From Sulfuricella denitrificans skB26 (GTDB lineage Bacteria; Pseudomonadota; Gammaproteobacteria; Burkholderiales; Sulfuricellaceae): a DNA stretch of 64,000 nt. Of the stretch, positions 25,855-37,800 are shown piece after piece. The translations under genes were made by a program, and so were the position numbers. Every line of letters starts with the position of its first letter. Position 1 is the stretch's first letter. The notes under the pieces are model-generated. The model saw only the letters and a list, made by a program, of their open reading frames with translations, was not told where the DNA came from and made no database searches. Where the stretch lies: positions 1,550,001-1,614,000 of the forward strand of contig NC_022357.1 in the NCBI RefSeq assembly GCF_000297055.2, written 5' to 3'.

Positions 25855-27321
25855 TTATTGCTCGACTTCCAGTGCCCACAACATGGCATCTATATGGGCG
25901 ATATTCACTTTCTGTACATCCAGCCCGCAATCAGCTGCAAGCTCAGCAATTCTTTCAGGTTCGAATTGTTCGCAGGCAATGGCAAGCTTCAGATAAGGCG
26001 CATATCTTCCTTCTTGGTGCACCAGAGCCTGAATCAATTCCTCAGACAGATTAAGGTAGGCCAGCGCCTTTCCCATCGGCACCCTGAGCAACACGTCCAA
26101 TAGAGAAAAGAAACCAACGATAAACAGGTTATCCAACTCTCCAGGCGAGAAAGCTTCCCGTCCCAGCGTTTCCGTCATCCGCCCACGAACCATCGCATTT
26201 TCCATCAGCGCCCTATCCTGCGGATGGGCTGTTCCACCACTGTACAAAAGCAAGGTCAGCCACCGATAGAGTTTTTTCTGGCCCAACACGGCAATAGCAT
26301 GTTCGATCGCGACCACTTTCATCACCAACCCGCCCCCCACAGAGTTGATGTAGCGCAGAAATTTATAGGTCAGCATCGGATCAAGCTTGAACACGTTAAC
26401 CAGTTCAGTGATATCTGCATCCTTCTGAATCAGGTTCAGCAGTTCGAACAGCCTGATGTGATTGGCTCCTACCCTAGGCTGTTCCAGTTCCTCCAACCGC
26501 GTCAGGAAAGGCCCCTGAAAATAATCGAACCGCAATTTCCGGCAAGCATCATAGGCCTCCGTGGATTCGACGTTTTTTGCGATCAACCTTATCCATAGAT
26601 ACTGGCTGCATAGAGAGTCCACCATATGGCGCAGTCTCTGCGAATCTTCCGAGGACACGTCGATGATCGCCAAATCGACGACCTGAAGAAACTGGCTCAT
26701 CTCCGGCACATCCGAAAAATCCTCCAGTGCAATCAGGAAACCTTTTTCTTTAAGTGCAATCAGATTTGCCAATGTTTCTTCAGGATTGTCGATCAATTCC
26801 GAGGCAGAGCGGATAACCAGCACCACGCCTTTTTTCGGCAGGTCTTCAAATAAGCGACAACCAAGGGAAGCCGGGGAAATGCCGATAAAGGCTAACCGGC
26901 TACCCAGTAATCGGCCAATATCCATGTCCATCACATTGCGGAGCAAAACTTCATCATACAGGCGCAAAACCGCACGAGTTTCAAGGCGAACCTTGTGTCC
27001 GGGAGATTTGCGCAGCATAAATTCATAGCCCGCCATGCGCCCGCTGCTGTCAAGCATGGGTTCACGGCAAATAAACGACTGAACTGTTTCCGCCGGGACT
27101 GCACCCCCTTCCACAGAGGGTTTAACCGGTGAGACAGTGGGAGAGGGGGATGCGAGACCTTGTCCTAATAAATCAGAATGATCAATTTCCTTTAGTGGCG
27201 CAAGACCATCGAGCTTGCTCTCGTCCAAGCTCGTGTAGGAGACTCGCTGAACCTGCTTGCCAGATGCGTGGGTATGTGAATCCTGTTGACCGAACATCCA
27301 TTTCAAGAACCTGCCTAACAT
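25855..27321 (-). CDS. EAL-like plus HDOD domain signalling protein (YuxH type)
   Basis: A 488-residue cytoplasmic protein. After a polar about 75-residue N-terminus, an EAL-like domain (about 80-275: ICREPMLDSSGRMAGYEFMLR) lacks the catalytic EAL signature; it reads YEFMLR. A C-terminal HDOD domain (about 280-470) follows. This YuxH-type architecture is common in betaproteobacteria. It may bind c-di-GMP or act as a scaffold rather than hydrolyse it. The output is unknown. It is a neighbour of another c-di-GMP-type protein 1 kb away. Confidence 0.8.
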   Translation of the reverse strand: MLGRFLKWMFGQQDSHTHASGKQVQRVSYTSLDESKLDGLAPLKEIDHSDLLGQGLASPSPTVSPVKPSVEGGAVPAETVQSFICREPMLDSSGRMAGYEFMLRKSPGHKVRLETRAVLRLYDEVLLRNVMDMDIGRLLGSRLAFIGISPASLGCRLFEDLPKKGVVLVIRSASELIDNPEETLANLIALKEKGFLIALEDFSDVPEMSQFLQVVDLAIIDVSSEDSQRLRHMVDSLCSQYLWIRLIAKNVESTEAYDACRKLRFDYFQGPFLTRLEELEQPRVGANHIRLFELLNLIQKDADITELVNVFKLDPMLTYKFLRYINSVGGGLVMKVVAIEHAIAVLGQKKLYRWLTLLLYSGGTAHPQDRALMENAMVRGRMTETLGREAFSPGELDNLFIVGFFSLLDVLLRVPMGKALAYLNLSEELIQALVHQEGRYAPYLKLAIACEQFEPERIAELAADCGLDVQKVNIAHIDAMLWALEVEQ

Positions 27322-27429
27322 CTATAATATTCCATCTGGTTATGTCCAATGATCAAACAAGGATATAACAAACGCCCTGACTTGTAGTTAGGGGATTTCC
27401 CTAAATTCTAATATAGGAATGAGACCAGG

Positions 27430-27831
27430 CTATTTGGGTTGACACACAAACTTAAGCACCGCTTCCTCGATGCTGTCTGGAGAAACAAGGGTTTCTTCTG
27501 GATTTTGAATGGTCTGCTTGCTGACCAGCGACATGTTTTCATCGTAAGCATCTACCGTCAGCCTCGAGGTGGTCTGCCGACGGCAATCAGACTTGCTCGA
27601 TATCACCAGGTATTTTATGCCACGCCTGCCGACGCGGTATTCCAAATCCCCAAAAACGTGGCGAGTTGTATAAGTAAAAACCGGCGCTGTGCCCACGATA
27701 CTGGATGGATCTATCTCACGCACGCTGTCGCCGACCTGAGTGACCGGTGCCCAGTCAACTGCCTGTGCGGAGAAAGCGGCAGCCATGCCGAGAACGGCTA
27801 CGCCGAAATGAAATCTAAAAACGTTCTGCAT
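27430..27831 (-). CDS. Exported protein, surface-adhesin-E-like
   Basis: A 133-residue exported protein with a signal peptide (about 1-24, ending SAQA). The remainder (DWAPVTQVGDSVREIDPSSI, a Cys in SDCRRQTTSR and a Cys in the C-terminal FVCQPK) fits the surface-adhesin E-like family found in many betaproteobacteria, with two cysteines that may pair. The ATG at 27831 is selected because AGGAG lies 7 bases upstream; two ATGs further out are less likely. The function is unknown. Confidence 0.6.
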   Translation of the reverse strand: MQNVFRFHFGVAVLGMAAAFSAQAVDWAPVTQVGDSVREIDPSSIVGTAPVFTYTTRHVFGDLEYRVGRRGIKYLVISSKSDCRRQTTSRLTVDAYDENMSLVSKQTIQNPEETLVSPDSIEEAVLKFVCQPK

Positions 27832-27922
27832 CAATTTACTCCTCATTGGATTCACATTAAACTTGCCGCCACTACCATCATATCAAACGCCATCCAGATA
27901 ACGAATCAAAAGGAATCCAGCA

Positions 27923-28393
27923 ATGAACAGAAGCTCTAAAATCATCGGTATCGCCATTTTTCTGCTGAGCGTAATTGGAAATTCCCACGCAGCCGGTACG
28001 ATTTTTGAAGCCGCACGGGATGGCACACCGCAAGAGGTGGAAAAAATTCTAGCCAGCAACAAAAATCTCATCAACGCGCACACTGAGCTCGGCTCTACGC
28101 CGCTTCATATCGCGGCCTCCAATTCCAACCCGGGAATCGCCAAACTGCTCGTAGCCAAGGGTGCTAATATCAACGCCAGAGACAACAACGGCTTGACACC
28201 GCTGCACATTGCCGCTTTTACCGGGAAGAAGGAATTAGTCGAATTTTTCCTGAGCAAGGGTGCCGACCCCTATGCCAAGGACTTCAAGAACGAAACTCCT
28301 CACGACAAGGCCTACCATTCCCTGAGCCATGAAGTCGAGGGAATTCTGGCAGTGTGGATGCTGAAAAACCCTCAGCCGGCAAAAAATAAATAG
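27923..28393 (+). CDS. Exported ankyrin repeat protein
   Basis: A 156-residue protein with a signal peptide (about 1-23) and three ankyrin repeats (LGSTPLHIAASNSNPGIAKLL, NGLTPLHIAAFTGKKELVEFF and flanks). It is therefore periplasmic or secreted, unlike the cytoplasmic ankyrin protein at 11.4 kb. AAGGA precedes the ATG. The repeats resemble those of AnkB-type periplasmic proteins associated with catalase, but no catalase is near. Confidence 0.8.
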   Translation: MNRSSKIIGIAIFLLSVIGNSHAAGTIFEAARDGTPQEVEKILASNKNLINAHTELGSTPLHIAASNSNPGIAKLLVAKGANINARDNNGLTPLHIAAFTGKKELVEFFLSKGADPYAKDFKNETPHDKAYHSLSHEVEGILAVWMLKNPQPAKNK

Positions 28394-28454
28394 GCTGCCA
28401 CCCGATCCAAGCCAGTACAGCAATTATCAACTAAGCAGGCTAACAGCTTATAGC

Positions 28455-30791
28455 CTAGTATTCGAGCTGTCGAGGTTCGCCGATCACGTTGCCTTGCGCA
28501 TAATCCACTCCAAGCGAGCGCAGCATTTCCAGGGTCGTTTTGTCCTCGACAAACTCGGCGATCGTTTTGATCCCCATCACATGGCCAATGCGGTTGATCG
28601 CTTCAACCATGGCGAAATCAATGGGATTATTCGCCATGTTCTGGACGAAAATCCCGTCGATTTTCAGATAATCCACCGGCAATTCCTTGAGATAGGAAAA
28701 CGACGACATTCCGCTACCGAAATCGTCCAGGGAAAAACGGCAGCCTGACAGCTTCAATTCCTGCATGAAATGGCGCACACGCTCAATATTCGAGATCGCC
28801 ACGGTCTCGGTAATTTCGAAGCACAATGACGCGGGTGAAATACCATAACAGGCGATTTGTTCTTGCAGAAAATCGAGGAAAAACTCGTCATTCAAACTGG
28901 CGCCGGAAAGGTTGATCGAGCAGAGACGGGGCAGGCCCACTGTATCGGCACAACTCAATTTCTGCTGCACCATGGCGAACAGGGTTCGCACCACCCAGCG
29001 GTCGATTACCGGCATCAGGCCGTAGCGTTCAGCGGCTGGCAGAAAATTTTTCAGCGGCACCAACTCCCCACCCATATCCATCATGCGCAATAGTATCTCA
29101 CCGCGATAATCATCCCCCGGCACCTCACCATGAAGCGAGACAATCGGCTGATAATAGAGAAGGAAACGCTTCTCCTCGAATGCCTTTGAAATATCTGCAA
29201 CCCAACTCATCTCACTATGGCGCTGGATCAGATCAAGATCCTCCGGACTGTAAACATTGACGCGGTTTCGGCCCCTGTCTTTGGCGGCATAACAGGCCGC
29301 ATCGGCGCAACTCATCAGATTAATCGCGCTGCCACAATGTGCGGTGATCGGCACCAGACCAATACTGACACCCACTTCAAAGGTCTTGCCTTCCCATTGA
29401 AAGCGGAAATCCTGCACAATTTTCCGTAACACATTGGCAATTCGTATTGCTTCATCAAGGGGGCGATGTTCCAGCAAAACACCGAACTCATCTCCACCCA
29501 GCCGGGCCAGCGTATCGTTGCCCTGAATTTGCGCCCGAAGACTGTCAGTCAATTGCCGCAGCAATTCATCCCCAGCCGCATGACCGGCGGTATCATTGAC
29601 CAGCTTGAACTGGTCGAGATCCATGTACAGCAAGGCATGTTGTTCATGGTCAGAAGTGGTGCTGTCCAGCAACCGGGTTAGCCTGAGGTCGAATTCGCGC
29701 CGGTTGATCAAATTGGTCAGTTGATCGTGAGAGGCCTGCCAAGCCAGTTGCTTGGCCAACTCGCGCGCCTGCGTAACATCACGGAACACGAGCACCGATC
29801 CGATCGCTTCGCCTTCTGGGTTGCGTATCGGTGCAGCTGAACTTTCGATGTCGAACTCGCGATTATCGACACCAATCAGCAGGATATTTTCATACTGACT
29901 CACCATCACGCCATCGATGGGGCCGTCAAAAGCGGGGTGCTGGATTTGCTTGCGAGTGAAAGCATCAACGGCATTAAATGCCCAGCGCAGGGTCAACCCC
30001 TGGATTTCCTCCAGCTTCCAACCGGTTAGCTGTTCAGCAACCGGGTTGAAATAGGTTACGTTGCCATGGACATCGGTAGTGATTACGCCTTCTCCGATGG
30101 AGTCCAGCGTGACTTGGGCACGCTCCTTTTCCTGAAACAGGGCACGTTCAGTCAAAGCGGTTCGTCTCATCACATACAAGGCAATCAAGGTACCCAGCAA
30201 AACGGCCAGCACACCAAGCATGCCCATCAATAACAACACTCTGCGAAAAGAAGAAGCCGCTTCGGCCGCAACTTTATGTTCATTCTCCTGCTGCAAATCC
30301 TTGAGCAGAGTGAGCTGCCCTATTACCCGTTTCTGTGCGGGAATTACTTCTTTCAGCAAGGACCGGCGGGCTTCTGCAAGTTTCCCTTGCTGGAAAGACC
30401 GCACTACCCTGGCCTGCAGTTGCTCGCCACTTTTTGCGAGTTCCAGCGATTGCGCTAACGAGTCTTTTTCTTCAGGGTTTAGCCCAAGCGCCACCATTTT
30501 TTCGCGCGCCTGAATGAATCTGGCGGCAATTCGACCAAATTCAAGCAACTCCTCGTCCCATTCGAATGGATCGGTCAACAGCGCCAGCCGGTGCAAACTG
30601 ATTGCACGGTCGCGGGCCGCAGCCCTCATATCTGAAACCAGCGCAGTTTTGGCGTAATTAACTGCTCTGATACCCTCAGTTCTCTCGTTCACCGCCATGA
30701 TGCGCACCAGACCAATTACGGTCAGTCCAACCATCAACAGCAACACCAGACTGAAACCGGCAAGAATGAGAGTTTTTGAATTCTTCAGCAC
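28455..30791 (-). CDS. Membrane GGDEF-EAL protein with PAS domain
   Basis: A 778-residue c-di-GMP turnover protein. Two membrane helices (about 8-32 and 185-208) enclose a four-helix-bundle periplasmic sensor. A PAS domain (about 225-345) and GGDEF (motif GGDEF at 432-436) follow, with an intact signature. The EAL domain carries EILLR at 565-569, matching the ExLxR pattern, and NxSG plus DDFGSG motifs ([17 protein letters not shown]) suggest an active phosphodiesterase. Both activities are therefore possible. RmuC is 2 bases upstream on the same strand. Confidence 0.9.
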   Translation of the reverse strand: MLKNSKTLILAGFSLVLLLMVGLTVIGLVRIMAVNERTEGIRAVNYAKTALVSDMRAAARDRAISLHRLALLTDPFEWDEELLEFGRIAARFIQAREKMVALGLNPEEKDSLAQSLELAKSGEQLQARVVRSFQQGKLAEARRSLLKEVIPAQKRVIGQLTLLKDLQQENEHKVAAEAASSFRRVLLLMGMLGVLAVLLGTLIALYVMRRTALTERALFQEKERAQVTLDSIGEGVITTDVHGNVTYFNPVAEQLTGWKLEEIQGLTLRWAFNAVDAFTRKQIQHPAFDGPIDGVMVSQYENILLIGVDNREFDIESSAAPIRNPEGEAIGSVLVFRDVTQARELAKQLAWQASHDQLTNLINRREFDLRLTRLLDSTTSDHEQHALLYMDLDQFKLVNDTAGHAAGDELLRQLTDSLRAQIQGNDTLARLGGDEFGVLLEHRPLDEAIRIANVLRKIVQDFRFQWEGKTFEVGVSIGLVPITAHCGSAINLMSCADAACYAAKDRGRNRVNVYSPEDLDLIQRHSEMSWVADISKAFEEKRFLLYYQPIVSLHGEVPGDDYRGEILLRMMDMGGELVPLKNFLPAAERYGLMPVIDRWVVRTLFAMVQQKLSCADTVGLPRLCSINLSGASLNDEFFLDFLQEQIACYGISPASLCFEITETVAISNIERVRHFMQELKLSGCRFSLDDFGSGMSSFSYLKELPVDYLKIDGIFVQNMANNPIDFAMVEAINRIGHVMGIKTIAEFVEDKTTLEMLRSLGVDYAQGNVIGEPRQLEY

Positions 30792-30793
30792 GC

Positions 30794-32134
30794 TCAGGAA
30801 TCCTCGCCGGCGATGGGAACGTCGCCAAGAACTTCCAAAACCGGCACGCCTGATTCATCCAGTTGCACATGCTCGATCTGGGAAAAACGGCGGCTGATCT
30901 TCTGGCTGGTGACATGCACTTCCTCGGCATCCTCATGGGCCAGGCGAATATGATCCGCCAACTTTTTCATGCGTGTGTCGAAGCGGGAAAACTCCTTACC
31001 CAGCTTGCTCAGCGCATCCTTGATGATATGCACTTGCTTGCGGGTTTCAACGTCCTTGATCACGGCCCGGGCGGTGTTCAGAATCGCCATCATGGTGGTC
31101 GGCGAAACGATCCATACGCGCTTCTGCATCGCGTAATCCACCACGTCATCCTGATGATGGCCGTGTATCTCTGCAAATACGGCCTCGGCGGGCACGAACA
31201 TCACCGCACCATCGCTGGTTTCACCAGGAATGATGTATTTCTCGCTGATTGCGTCCACATGTTTTTTTACGTCCGACTTGAACTGCTTAAGCGCTTGGGC
31301 GCGGTCTCCCTCGGACAACTCGGCAGCAAACATGCGGTGATAGTTTTCCAGAGGAAACTTGGAATCGACAGCAACATTGCCTGTCGGCTCAGGCAGCGTC
31401 AACAGACAGTCCACACGGTTGCCATTGCTCAGGGTTTGCTGGAAGGCGTAAGCCGAAGGCGGCAGGATATTGCGCACCAGCGCCTCCAGTTGAACCTCAC
31501 CGAAGGCACCGCGCGAACGCTTGTCGCCGAGCAGTTCCTGCAGACTCACCATGTTGGTGGTCAATCCGTCGATCTTCTTCTGCGCCTCGTCGATAGTCGC
31601 CAGCCGTGCCATGACGTTGGCGAAAGTCTCGTTGGTTTTCTTGAAACCCTCGTCCAGCCGCTCCGTCACTTTGCCGCTGATCTGTTCGAGACGGCCATCC
31701 ACCGATTTGGTCAACGATTCAATGGCGGTAGTCAGCTGCTGGGTGGTGTTGCGCAAGGTGGACTGAATCAGTTCCTGGTTGGCACGCACCTGCTCGGCAG
31801 ATTGCGCCAGCATCGCTTCACGAGTCTGGGCAAGACCGGTACTCTGAGACAGCTGCAATTTCTCCAGCGCATCCCGGTTTAACTGGAGTTCCTGAGAGAT
31901 CGATCCACGCAGACGCTCGGCGTTTTCCGCTGCGGCCGAATTCATACGGTCGCCCTGCCTGGTCAGGCCCTCGTGCAGGTCGGACAGCATGGCACGGTGC
32001 TTATCCTCCATGATTTGCGCCACCAGTGACGGAAGCTCATTCTGCCGGCGGACCAATCCGCCGAATCTGAACCCCAGCCACAAGGTGGCGGCCAGGATAA
32101 ACAACAGCAGAATGCCGATCAGGATTTCGGGCAT
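30794..32134 (-). CDS. rmuC: DNA recombination protein RmuC
   Basis: A 446-residue RmuC. An N-terminal membrane helix (about 3-22) is followed by a long coiled-coil (about 30-200) and the RmuC nuclease-like domain ([24 protein letters not shown]). It limits DNA inversions between short inverted repeats, by a mechanism that is not fully known. The start of the GGDEF-EAL gene follows 2 bases after its stop, so the two may be co-transcribed. Confidence 0.88.
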   Translation of the reverse strand: MPEILIGILLLFILAATLWLGFRFGGLVRRQNELPSLVAQIMEDKHRAMLSDLHEGLTRQGDRMNSAAAENAERLRGSISQELQLNRDALEKLQLSQSTGLAQTREAMLAQSAEQVRANQELIQSTLRNTTQQLTTAIESLTKSVDGRLEQISGKVTERLDEGFKKTNETFANVMARLATIDEAQKKIDGLTTNMVSLQELLGDKRSRGAFGEVQLEALVRNILPPSAYAFQQTLSNGNRVDCLLTLPEPTGNVAVDSKFPLENYHRMFAAELSEGDRAQALKQFKSDVKKHVDAISEKYIIPGETSDGAVMFVPAEAVFAEIHGHHQDDVVDYAMQKRVWIVSPTTMMAILNTARAVIKDVETRKQVHIIKDALSKLGKEFSRFDTRMKKLADHIRLAHEDAEEVHVTSQKISRRFSQIEHVQLDESGVPVLEVLGDVPIAGEDS

Positions 32135-32218
32135 GGCTTTCTCAAATTAAATGGAAGGGAGATTATAACGCATCACCGATGGCGCCGTTATCAAGCCGAT
32201 AACCGGGTGGCTAACCTC

Positions 32219-32269
32219 CAAATAAAAATCCCCCGCTACCCGATTTGTAGATCGGAAAAGCGGGGGATT
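32219..32269 (-). terminator. Terminator of typA
   Basis: On the minus strand a stem of 11 pairs (AATCCCCCGCT at 32269-32259 with AGCGGGGGATT at 32237-32227) leads into a T-rich tail (TTTTATT). The loop itself can pair (CCGAT/ATCGG). It stands about 18 bases after the typA stop. Confidence 0.82.
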
Positions 32270-32286
32270 CTTGACAGGTTATGCCG

Positions 32287-34095
<1,809 letters not shown>

Positions 34096-34144
34096 GTATT
34101 GATTCCTGCTAGGTAAAAAAGTCAGCGATTGTAGCATAAATAAC

Positions 34145-34380
34145 TGGCTTTTCTGGAAAATATCCGTATAATGCGCCGCTTGGCTGAAGTAATGTGTTCT
34201 CAGCCTTTGTTCATCGCTCCTGACCCTTCCTTCTCAGAATTTCCTGAGTACGATACACCCCGGTTAGCGACGATGTTTTAGCGCCGCGTGGTGTTTGGTA
34301 CTTGACCCATTTTTCAATCGGGTCACCCCTGCTTATTGCCTGCTGCGCGTTATTTTTACCTTAACTTTAAGGAAAACTAC
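34145..34380 (+). promoter_or_regulatory. Promoter and about 200-base leader of the RhlE-type helicase
   Basis: A perfect -10 TATAAT (34167-34172) has a weak -35 (TGGCTT at 34145-34150, 16-base spacer). Transcription would start about 200 bases before the GTG. A 6-pair stem TGACCC/GGGTCA occurs at about 34303-34326. Long leaders are usual for cold-inducible helicase genes. Confidence 0.45.
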
Positions 34381-35439
34381 GTGTCTTTTGAAAAACTGAA
34401 TCTGAATCCCGCCATCCTGCAAGCAATCGCCGATAGCGGTTACACTGAACCATCACCGATCCAGGCTGCGGCCATCCCCGAAGTACTCGCAGGTCACGAC
34501 CTGATGGCTTCGGCGCAAACCGGAACCGGCAAAACCGCCGCCTTCATCCTGCCCGCGCTGCAATACCTGACCGAACCTTCACAGAGCAAAAGCAAAGGCC
34601 CGCGCATTCTGGTATTGACCCCGACACGCGAACTGGCAAACCAGGTTAACGATGCCGCACGCAAGTACAGCAAACATATGCGCGTCAAAACCGTCAGCAT
34701 TCTCGGCGGCATGCCTTATCCTCTGCAAAACAAGCTACTGTCGCAGCCTGTGGACATCCTCGTCGCCACGCCTGGCCGCCTGATCGACCATCTCGATCGT
34801 GGCCGCATCGACTTCTCGCGCCTGGAAATGCTGGTACTGGACGAAGCCGACCGCATGCTGGACATGGGTTTCATCGACGACGTCGAGAAGATCGCCGCCG
34901 CCACCCCTGCCAGCCGCCAGACCCTGCTCTTCTCGGCCACTCTGGAAGGCACCATCGCCACCCTGGCGAAGCGTCTGCTGAAAGATCCCAAGCGCATTCA
35001 GATGACCGCGCAACAGGCCAAGCATGAGAACATCGAACAGCGTCTGCATATCGTTGACGACATGTCGCACAAAAATCGCTTGTTGCAGCATCTGTTGACC
35101 GACATCAATGTCAAACAGGCCATCGTCTTCACCTCCACCAAGCGCGATGCCGACATGCTGGCAGAAGACCTGTTTGCACTGGGCCATCAGGCTGCTGCTC
35201 TGCACGGCGACATGAACCAGGGCGCGCGTAACCGCACCCTCACCCGTATGCGCAGCGGCGCCATCAAAGTCCTGGTCGCCACCGACGTGGCAGCGCGCGG
35301 ACTTGACGTGGCCGGCATCAGCCACGTGATCAACTTCGATCTGCCCAAGTTCGCCGAGGACTACGTTCACCGCATCGGCCGTACCGGCCGCGCTGGCAGT
35401 TCGGGATTGCGGTATCCTTCGCCTCCGGCAAGGACGTGA
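34381..35439 (+). CDS. rhlE: DEAD-box RNA helicase RhlE-type, frame broken near 35405
   Basis: All helicase motifs are present: Q motif (PSPIQ), motif I AQTGTGKT, DEAD, SAT, and motif VI HRIGRTGRAG. Twelve codons later the frame ends in unrelated residues (SGLRYPSPPART). In the frame one base back, the normal sequence continues (IAVSFASGKDVMNLKKIERF). One missing G in a TCGGGG(ATT) run near 35402-35405 explains it. The GTG at 34381, preceded by AAGGA, is the start; TTG at 34336 is less likely. The helicase core is complete, but the end of the second RecA domain and the Arg/Gly tail are cut off. Sequencing error or real mutation cannot be told apart. Confidence 0.85.
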   Translation: MSFEKLNLNPAILQAIADSGYTEPSPIQAAAIPEVLAGHDLMASAQTGTGKTAAFILPALQYLTEPSQSKSKGPRILVLTPTRELANQVNDAARKYSKHMRVKTVSILGGMPYPLQNKLLSQPVDILVATPGRLIDHLDRGRIDFSRLEMLVLDEADRMLDMGFIDDVEKIAAATPASRQTLLFSATLEGTIATLAKRLLKDPKRIQMTAQQAKHENIEQRLHIVDDMSHKNRLLQHLLTDINVKQAIVFTSTKRDADMLAEDLFALGHQAAALHGDMNQGARNRTLTRMRSGAIKVLVATDVAARGLDVAGISHVINFDLPKFAEDYVHRIGRTGRAGSSGLRYPSPPART

Positions 35440-35690
35440 TGAACCTGAAGAAGATCGAGCGCTTTACCGGTCACGCCATCACCCCGCATATCGTTCCCGG
35501 CTTCGAAGCGAAACGCCCAATGCGTTCCGGTGCGCCCAGCCCTTCCGGCAAGCGTCCTGGATTCGGCAACAATGACCGTCGCCCCGGCTACGAAGGTCGC
35601 CCCAACGGCAACCGCGAAGGTTATGCGGGTCGCGGTGGCCCGAACAAGAGTGCTACCGGAACCGGACGTCCCGTCAGCCGCGGTCGGTAA
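35436..35690 (+). pseudogene. rhlE: C-terminal fragment of the RhlE-type helicase (after frameshift)
   Basis: Continuation of the helicase in another frame: end of the RecA2 domain (NLKKIERFTGHAI) and a tail rich in Arg, Gly, Asn and Pro typical of RhlE. It is not expected to be a gene by itself. Its homologous part begins near 35406, directly after the frame break. An intrinsic terminator follows 20 bases later, so the whole unit is 34381-35690. Confidence 0.8.
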
Positions 35691-35710
35691 TTCTGGCTGG
35701 TAACACCATA

Positions 35711-35740
35711 AAAAAAGGCGCTCTTTCGAGCGCCTTTTTT
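35711..35740. terminator. Bidirectional terminator after the helicase
   Basis: AAAAAAGGCGCTC (35711-35723) pairs perfectly with GAGCGCCTTTTTT (35728-35740) across a TTTC loop. With A and T tracts on both sides it serves both convergent genes. Confidence 0.92.
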
Positions 35741-35759
35741 GTCACCGCTTTGCGCCGAC

Positions 35760-36089
35760 TCAATCGTCGTGGCGACCGTGCTTGTATTTGTTTTTGTACT
35801 GCCCCAGATGCCGACCATTATCGTGATGATCATGGTCATCAACATAGACGACTTCCTTTCTCACTCTCACGGTTTCACGTCTGCGGTCGGACGTTGCCAC
35901 CGCGACACCAGCCGCACCGCCCACTGCGCCACCGATAATTGCGCCATCGCGCCCACCCATGGCGGAACCAATTGCGGCACCCGCTCCACCGCCCAATGCC
36001 CCACCCAGAACCGCATCACTATCCATGGCTTTCGCTGTACTTGCAGCAACAACCAACACACCCATCACCAACAACATCAAGACTTTCAT
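35760..36089 (-). CDS. Exported glycine-zipper protein with His/Asp-rich tail
   Basis: A 109-residue protein. A signal peptide (1-20) is followed by a glycine-zipper (GGALGGGAGAAIGSAMGG and GGAVGGAAGV), a membrane-inserting motif. The C-terminus is rich in His, Asp and Lys (DDHDHHDNG), which may bind metal. The ATG at 36089 is preceded by GGAGAG. Related proteins are general envelope proteins with unknown jobs. Confidence 0.7.
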   Translation of the reverse strand: MKVLMLLVMGVLVVAASTAKAMDSDAVLGGALGGGAGAAIGSAMGGRDGAIIGGAVGGAAGVAVATSDRRRETVRVRKEVVYVDDHDHHDNGRHLGQYKNKYKHGRHDD

Positions 36090-36175
36090 TTTTTTCTCTC
36101 CGGCAAATATTGCGATTCGAATTATAGAGATTTGCCAGAGCACGAAGGGTTACGGTTTTGTCATTTTCAGGGGGA

Positions 36176-36556
36176 TCAAACCTCCTTGTTGCGCATGAAA
36201 TCAGCCGTTTTCCAGAAGGCGCCTTTTAATTCTTCACGCAACCCCTCTTCAAGACCCAGATCCTGCATAGCCTGAATCATGCAGTTCATCCACTGGTCGC
36301 GCTCCGTATCGCCGATTGCAAATGGCAGGTGGCGCTGGCGCAAGCGCGGATGGCCGTATTTCTCTACATACAGTTGCGGCCCGCCAAGCCAGCCAGACAG
36401 AAACATGAATAACTTCTCGCGCGAAGCCTTCAGGCTCTTTGCATGCAGTTCGCGGATACCCTGGAAATCCTGCTGCAGGTCCATCAGGTCGTAAAAGCGG
36501 TCAACCAGTTTGTGCACCACTTCCTCGCCGCCAATTCTTTCGTAATGTGTCTGCAT
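36176..36556 (-). CDS. Truncated haemoglobin, group II
   Basis: A 126-residue trHbII. The proximal His is H76 in LRQRHLPF, the B10 Tyr is Y22, and the G8 Trp is W115 in AFWKTADF, the trHbII hallmark. Such globins bind O2 and NO, and often detoxify NO or carry electrons. It starts with ATG 2 bases downstream of the purT stop and thus shares an operon with purT. Confidence 0.9.
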   Translation of the reverse strand: MQTHYERIGGEEVVHKLVDRFYDLMDLQQDFQGIRELHAKSLKASREKLFMFLSGWLGGPQLYVEKYGHPRLRQRHLPFAIGDTERDQWMNCMIQAMQDLGLEEGLREELKGAFWKTADFMRNKEV

Positions 36557-36558
36557 GC

Positions 36559-37758
36559 CTAGCCTCGCACCGGCCTGACTTTGCTCGCCACGAGTTTGGC
36601 TCGACCGCGCGCCTCTTCTATATCCTTACCGTTGGCGAGTGCCACACCCATGCGGCGGCGGGTGAAACTTTCCGGCTTGCCGAACAAACGCAGGTCGCTC
36701 TGCGGCACAGCCAAGGCTTCTGCCACACCTTCGAAGACAATGCCGGTAGCTTCCATACCGCCATAAATCACCGCGCTGGCCCCGGGTGAGCGCAGCGAAA
36801 CATCCACCGGCAAGCCGAGAATGGCGCGAGCATGAAGATCGAATTCGCTCTGGATCTGGCTGCACATCGTTACCATGCCGGTATCGTGCGGGCGCGGGCT
36901 AACTTCTGAAAACCACACCCGGTCGCCCTTTATGAACAGTTCAACCCCAAAAATGCCACGGCCACCCAGGTTATCCGTCACCGCCCCGGCAATATCGCGC
37001 GAACGGGACAGCGCCGCGTCGCTCATAGTCTGCGGTTGCCAGCTTTCGACGTAGTCGCCTTTGACCTGGACGTGGCCGATCGGCTCGCAGAAAAAAGTTT
37101 CCACTTGGCCCGAAGCGCCCACCGCGCGCACGGTGAGCAGCGTGATTTCGTACTCGAAATCAATAAAACCTTCGACGATCACCCGCCCCTGATTCACCCG
37201 ACCGCCGCTGGCGGCATAATCCCATGCCGTTTTTACATCGGCAGGACTGTCCAGCCGAGACTGGCCTTTGCCGGAGGAAGACATCACCGGTTTGACGATG
37301 CAGGGATAACCAATTCCACCGTCGATCGCCGCCTGAAGATCTTCCAGACTGTCTGCGAAAGCATAGGGCGAAACAGGTAATTGCAGCGTTTCTGCCGCCA
37401 GTCGGCGTATACCTTCGCGATTCATGGTCAACTGCGCGGCGCGCGCCGTGGGTATCACCTCGGCCAGTCCATCACGCTCGATTTCGACCAGCATGTCGGT
37501 GGCGATGGCTTCGATCTCTGGCACGATCAGGTGCGGCTTTTCCTGCTCGACCAGGGCACGCAGCGCGGCGCCATCGGCCATATTGATGACGTGCGCTCGA
37601 TGCGCCACCTGATGGCCGGGCGCATTCGCGTAACGGTCCACCGCAATCACTTCCACGCCAAGGCGCTGCAAGGCGATGATCACTTCCTTGCCGAGTTCGC
37701 CGCTGCCGAGCAGCATGACGCGGGTTGCGCTCGGGCTTAACGGGGTGCCTAATTTCAT
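36559..37758 (-). CDS. purT: Formate-dependent phosphoribosylglycinamide formyltransferase PurT
   Basis: A 399-residue ATP-grasp enzyme that makes formyl-GAR from formate in purine synthesis. The opening [12 protein letters not shown] and [14 protein letters not shown] are typical, as are [12 protein letters not shown] (ATP loop) and [25 protein letters not shown] split over the metal-binding region. Full length. The trHb gene follows two bases downstream of its stop. Confidence 0.94.
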   Translation of the reverse strand: MKLGTPLSPSATRVMLLGSGELGKEVIIALQRLGVEVIAVDRYANAPGHQVAHRAHVINMADGAALRALVEQEKPHLIVPEIEAIATDMLVEIERDGLAEVIPTARAAQLTMNREGIRRLAAETLQLPVSPYAFADSLEDLQAAIDGGIGYPCIVKPVMSSSGKGQSRLDSPADVKTAWDYAASGGRVNQGRVIVEGFIDFEYEITLLTVRAVGASGQVETFFCEPIGHVQVKGDYVESWQPQTMSDAALSRSRDIAGAVTDNLGGRGIFGVELFIKGDRVWFSEVSPRPHDTGMVTMCSQIQSEFDLHARAILGLPVDVSLRSPGASAVIYGGMEATGIVFEGVAEALAVPQSDLRLFGKPESFTRRRMGVALANGKDIEEARGRAKLVASKVRPVRG

Positions 37759-37800
37759 GGGGTTTCCTACAGATTAAAGTAAACAAGCAAAAGACGAATT

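Noticed and set aside
30863-31882. 339-codon plus-strand open frame opposite rmuC
   Set aside because: It is a shadow of rmuC with no motif or start signal.
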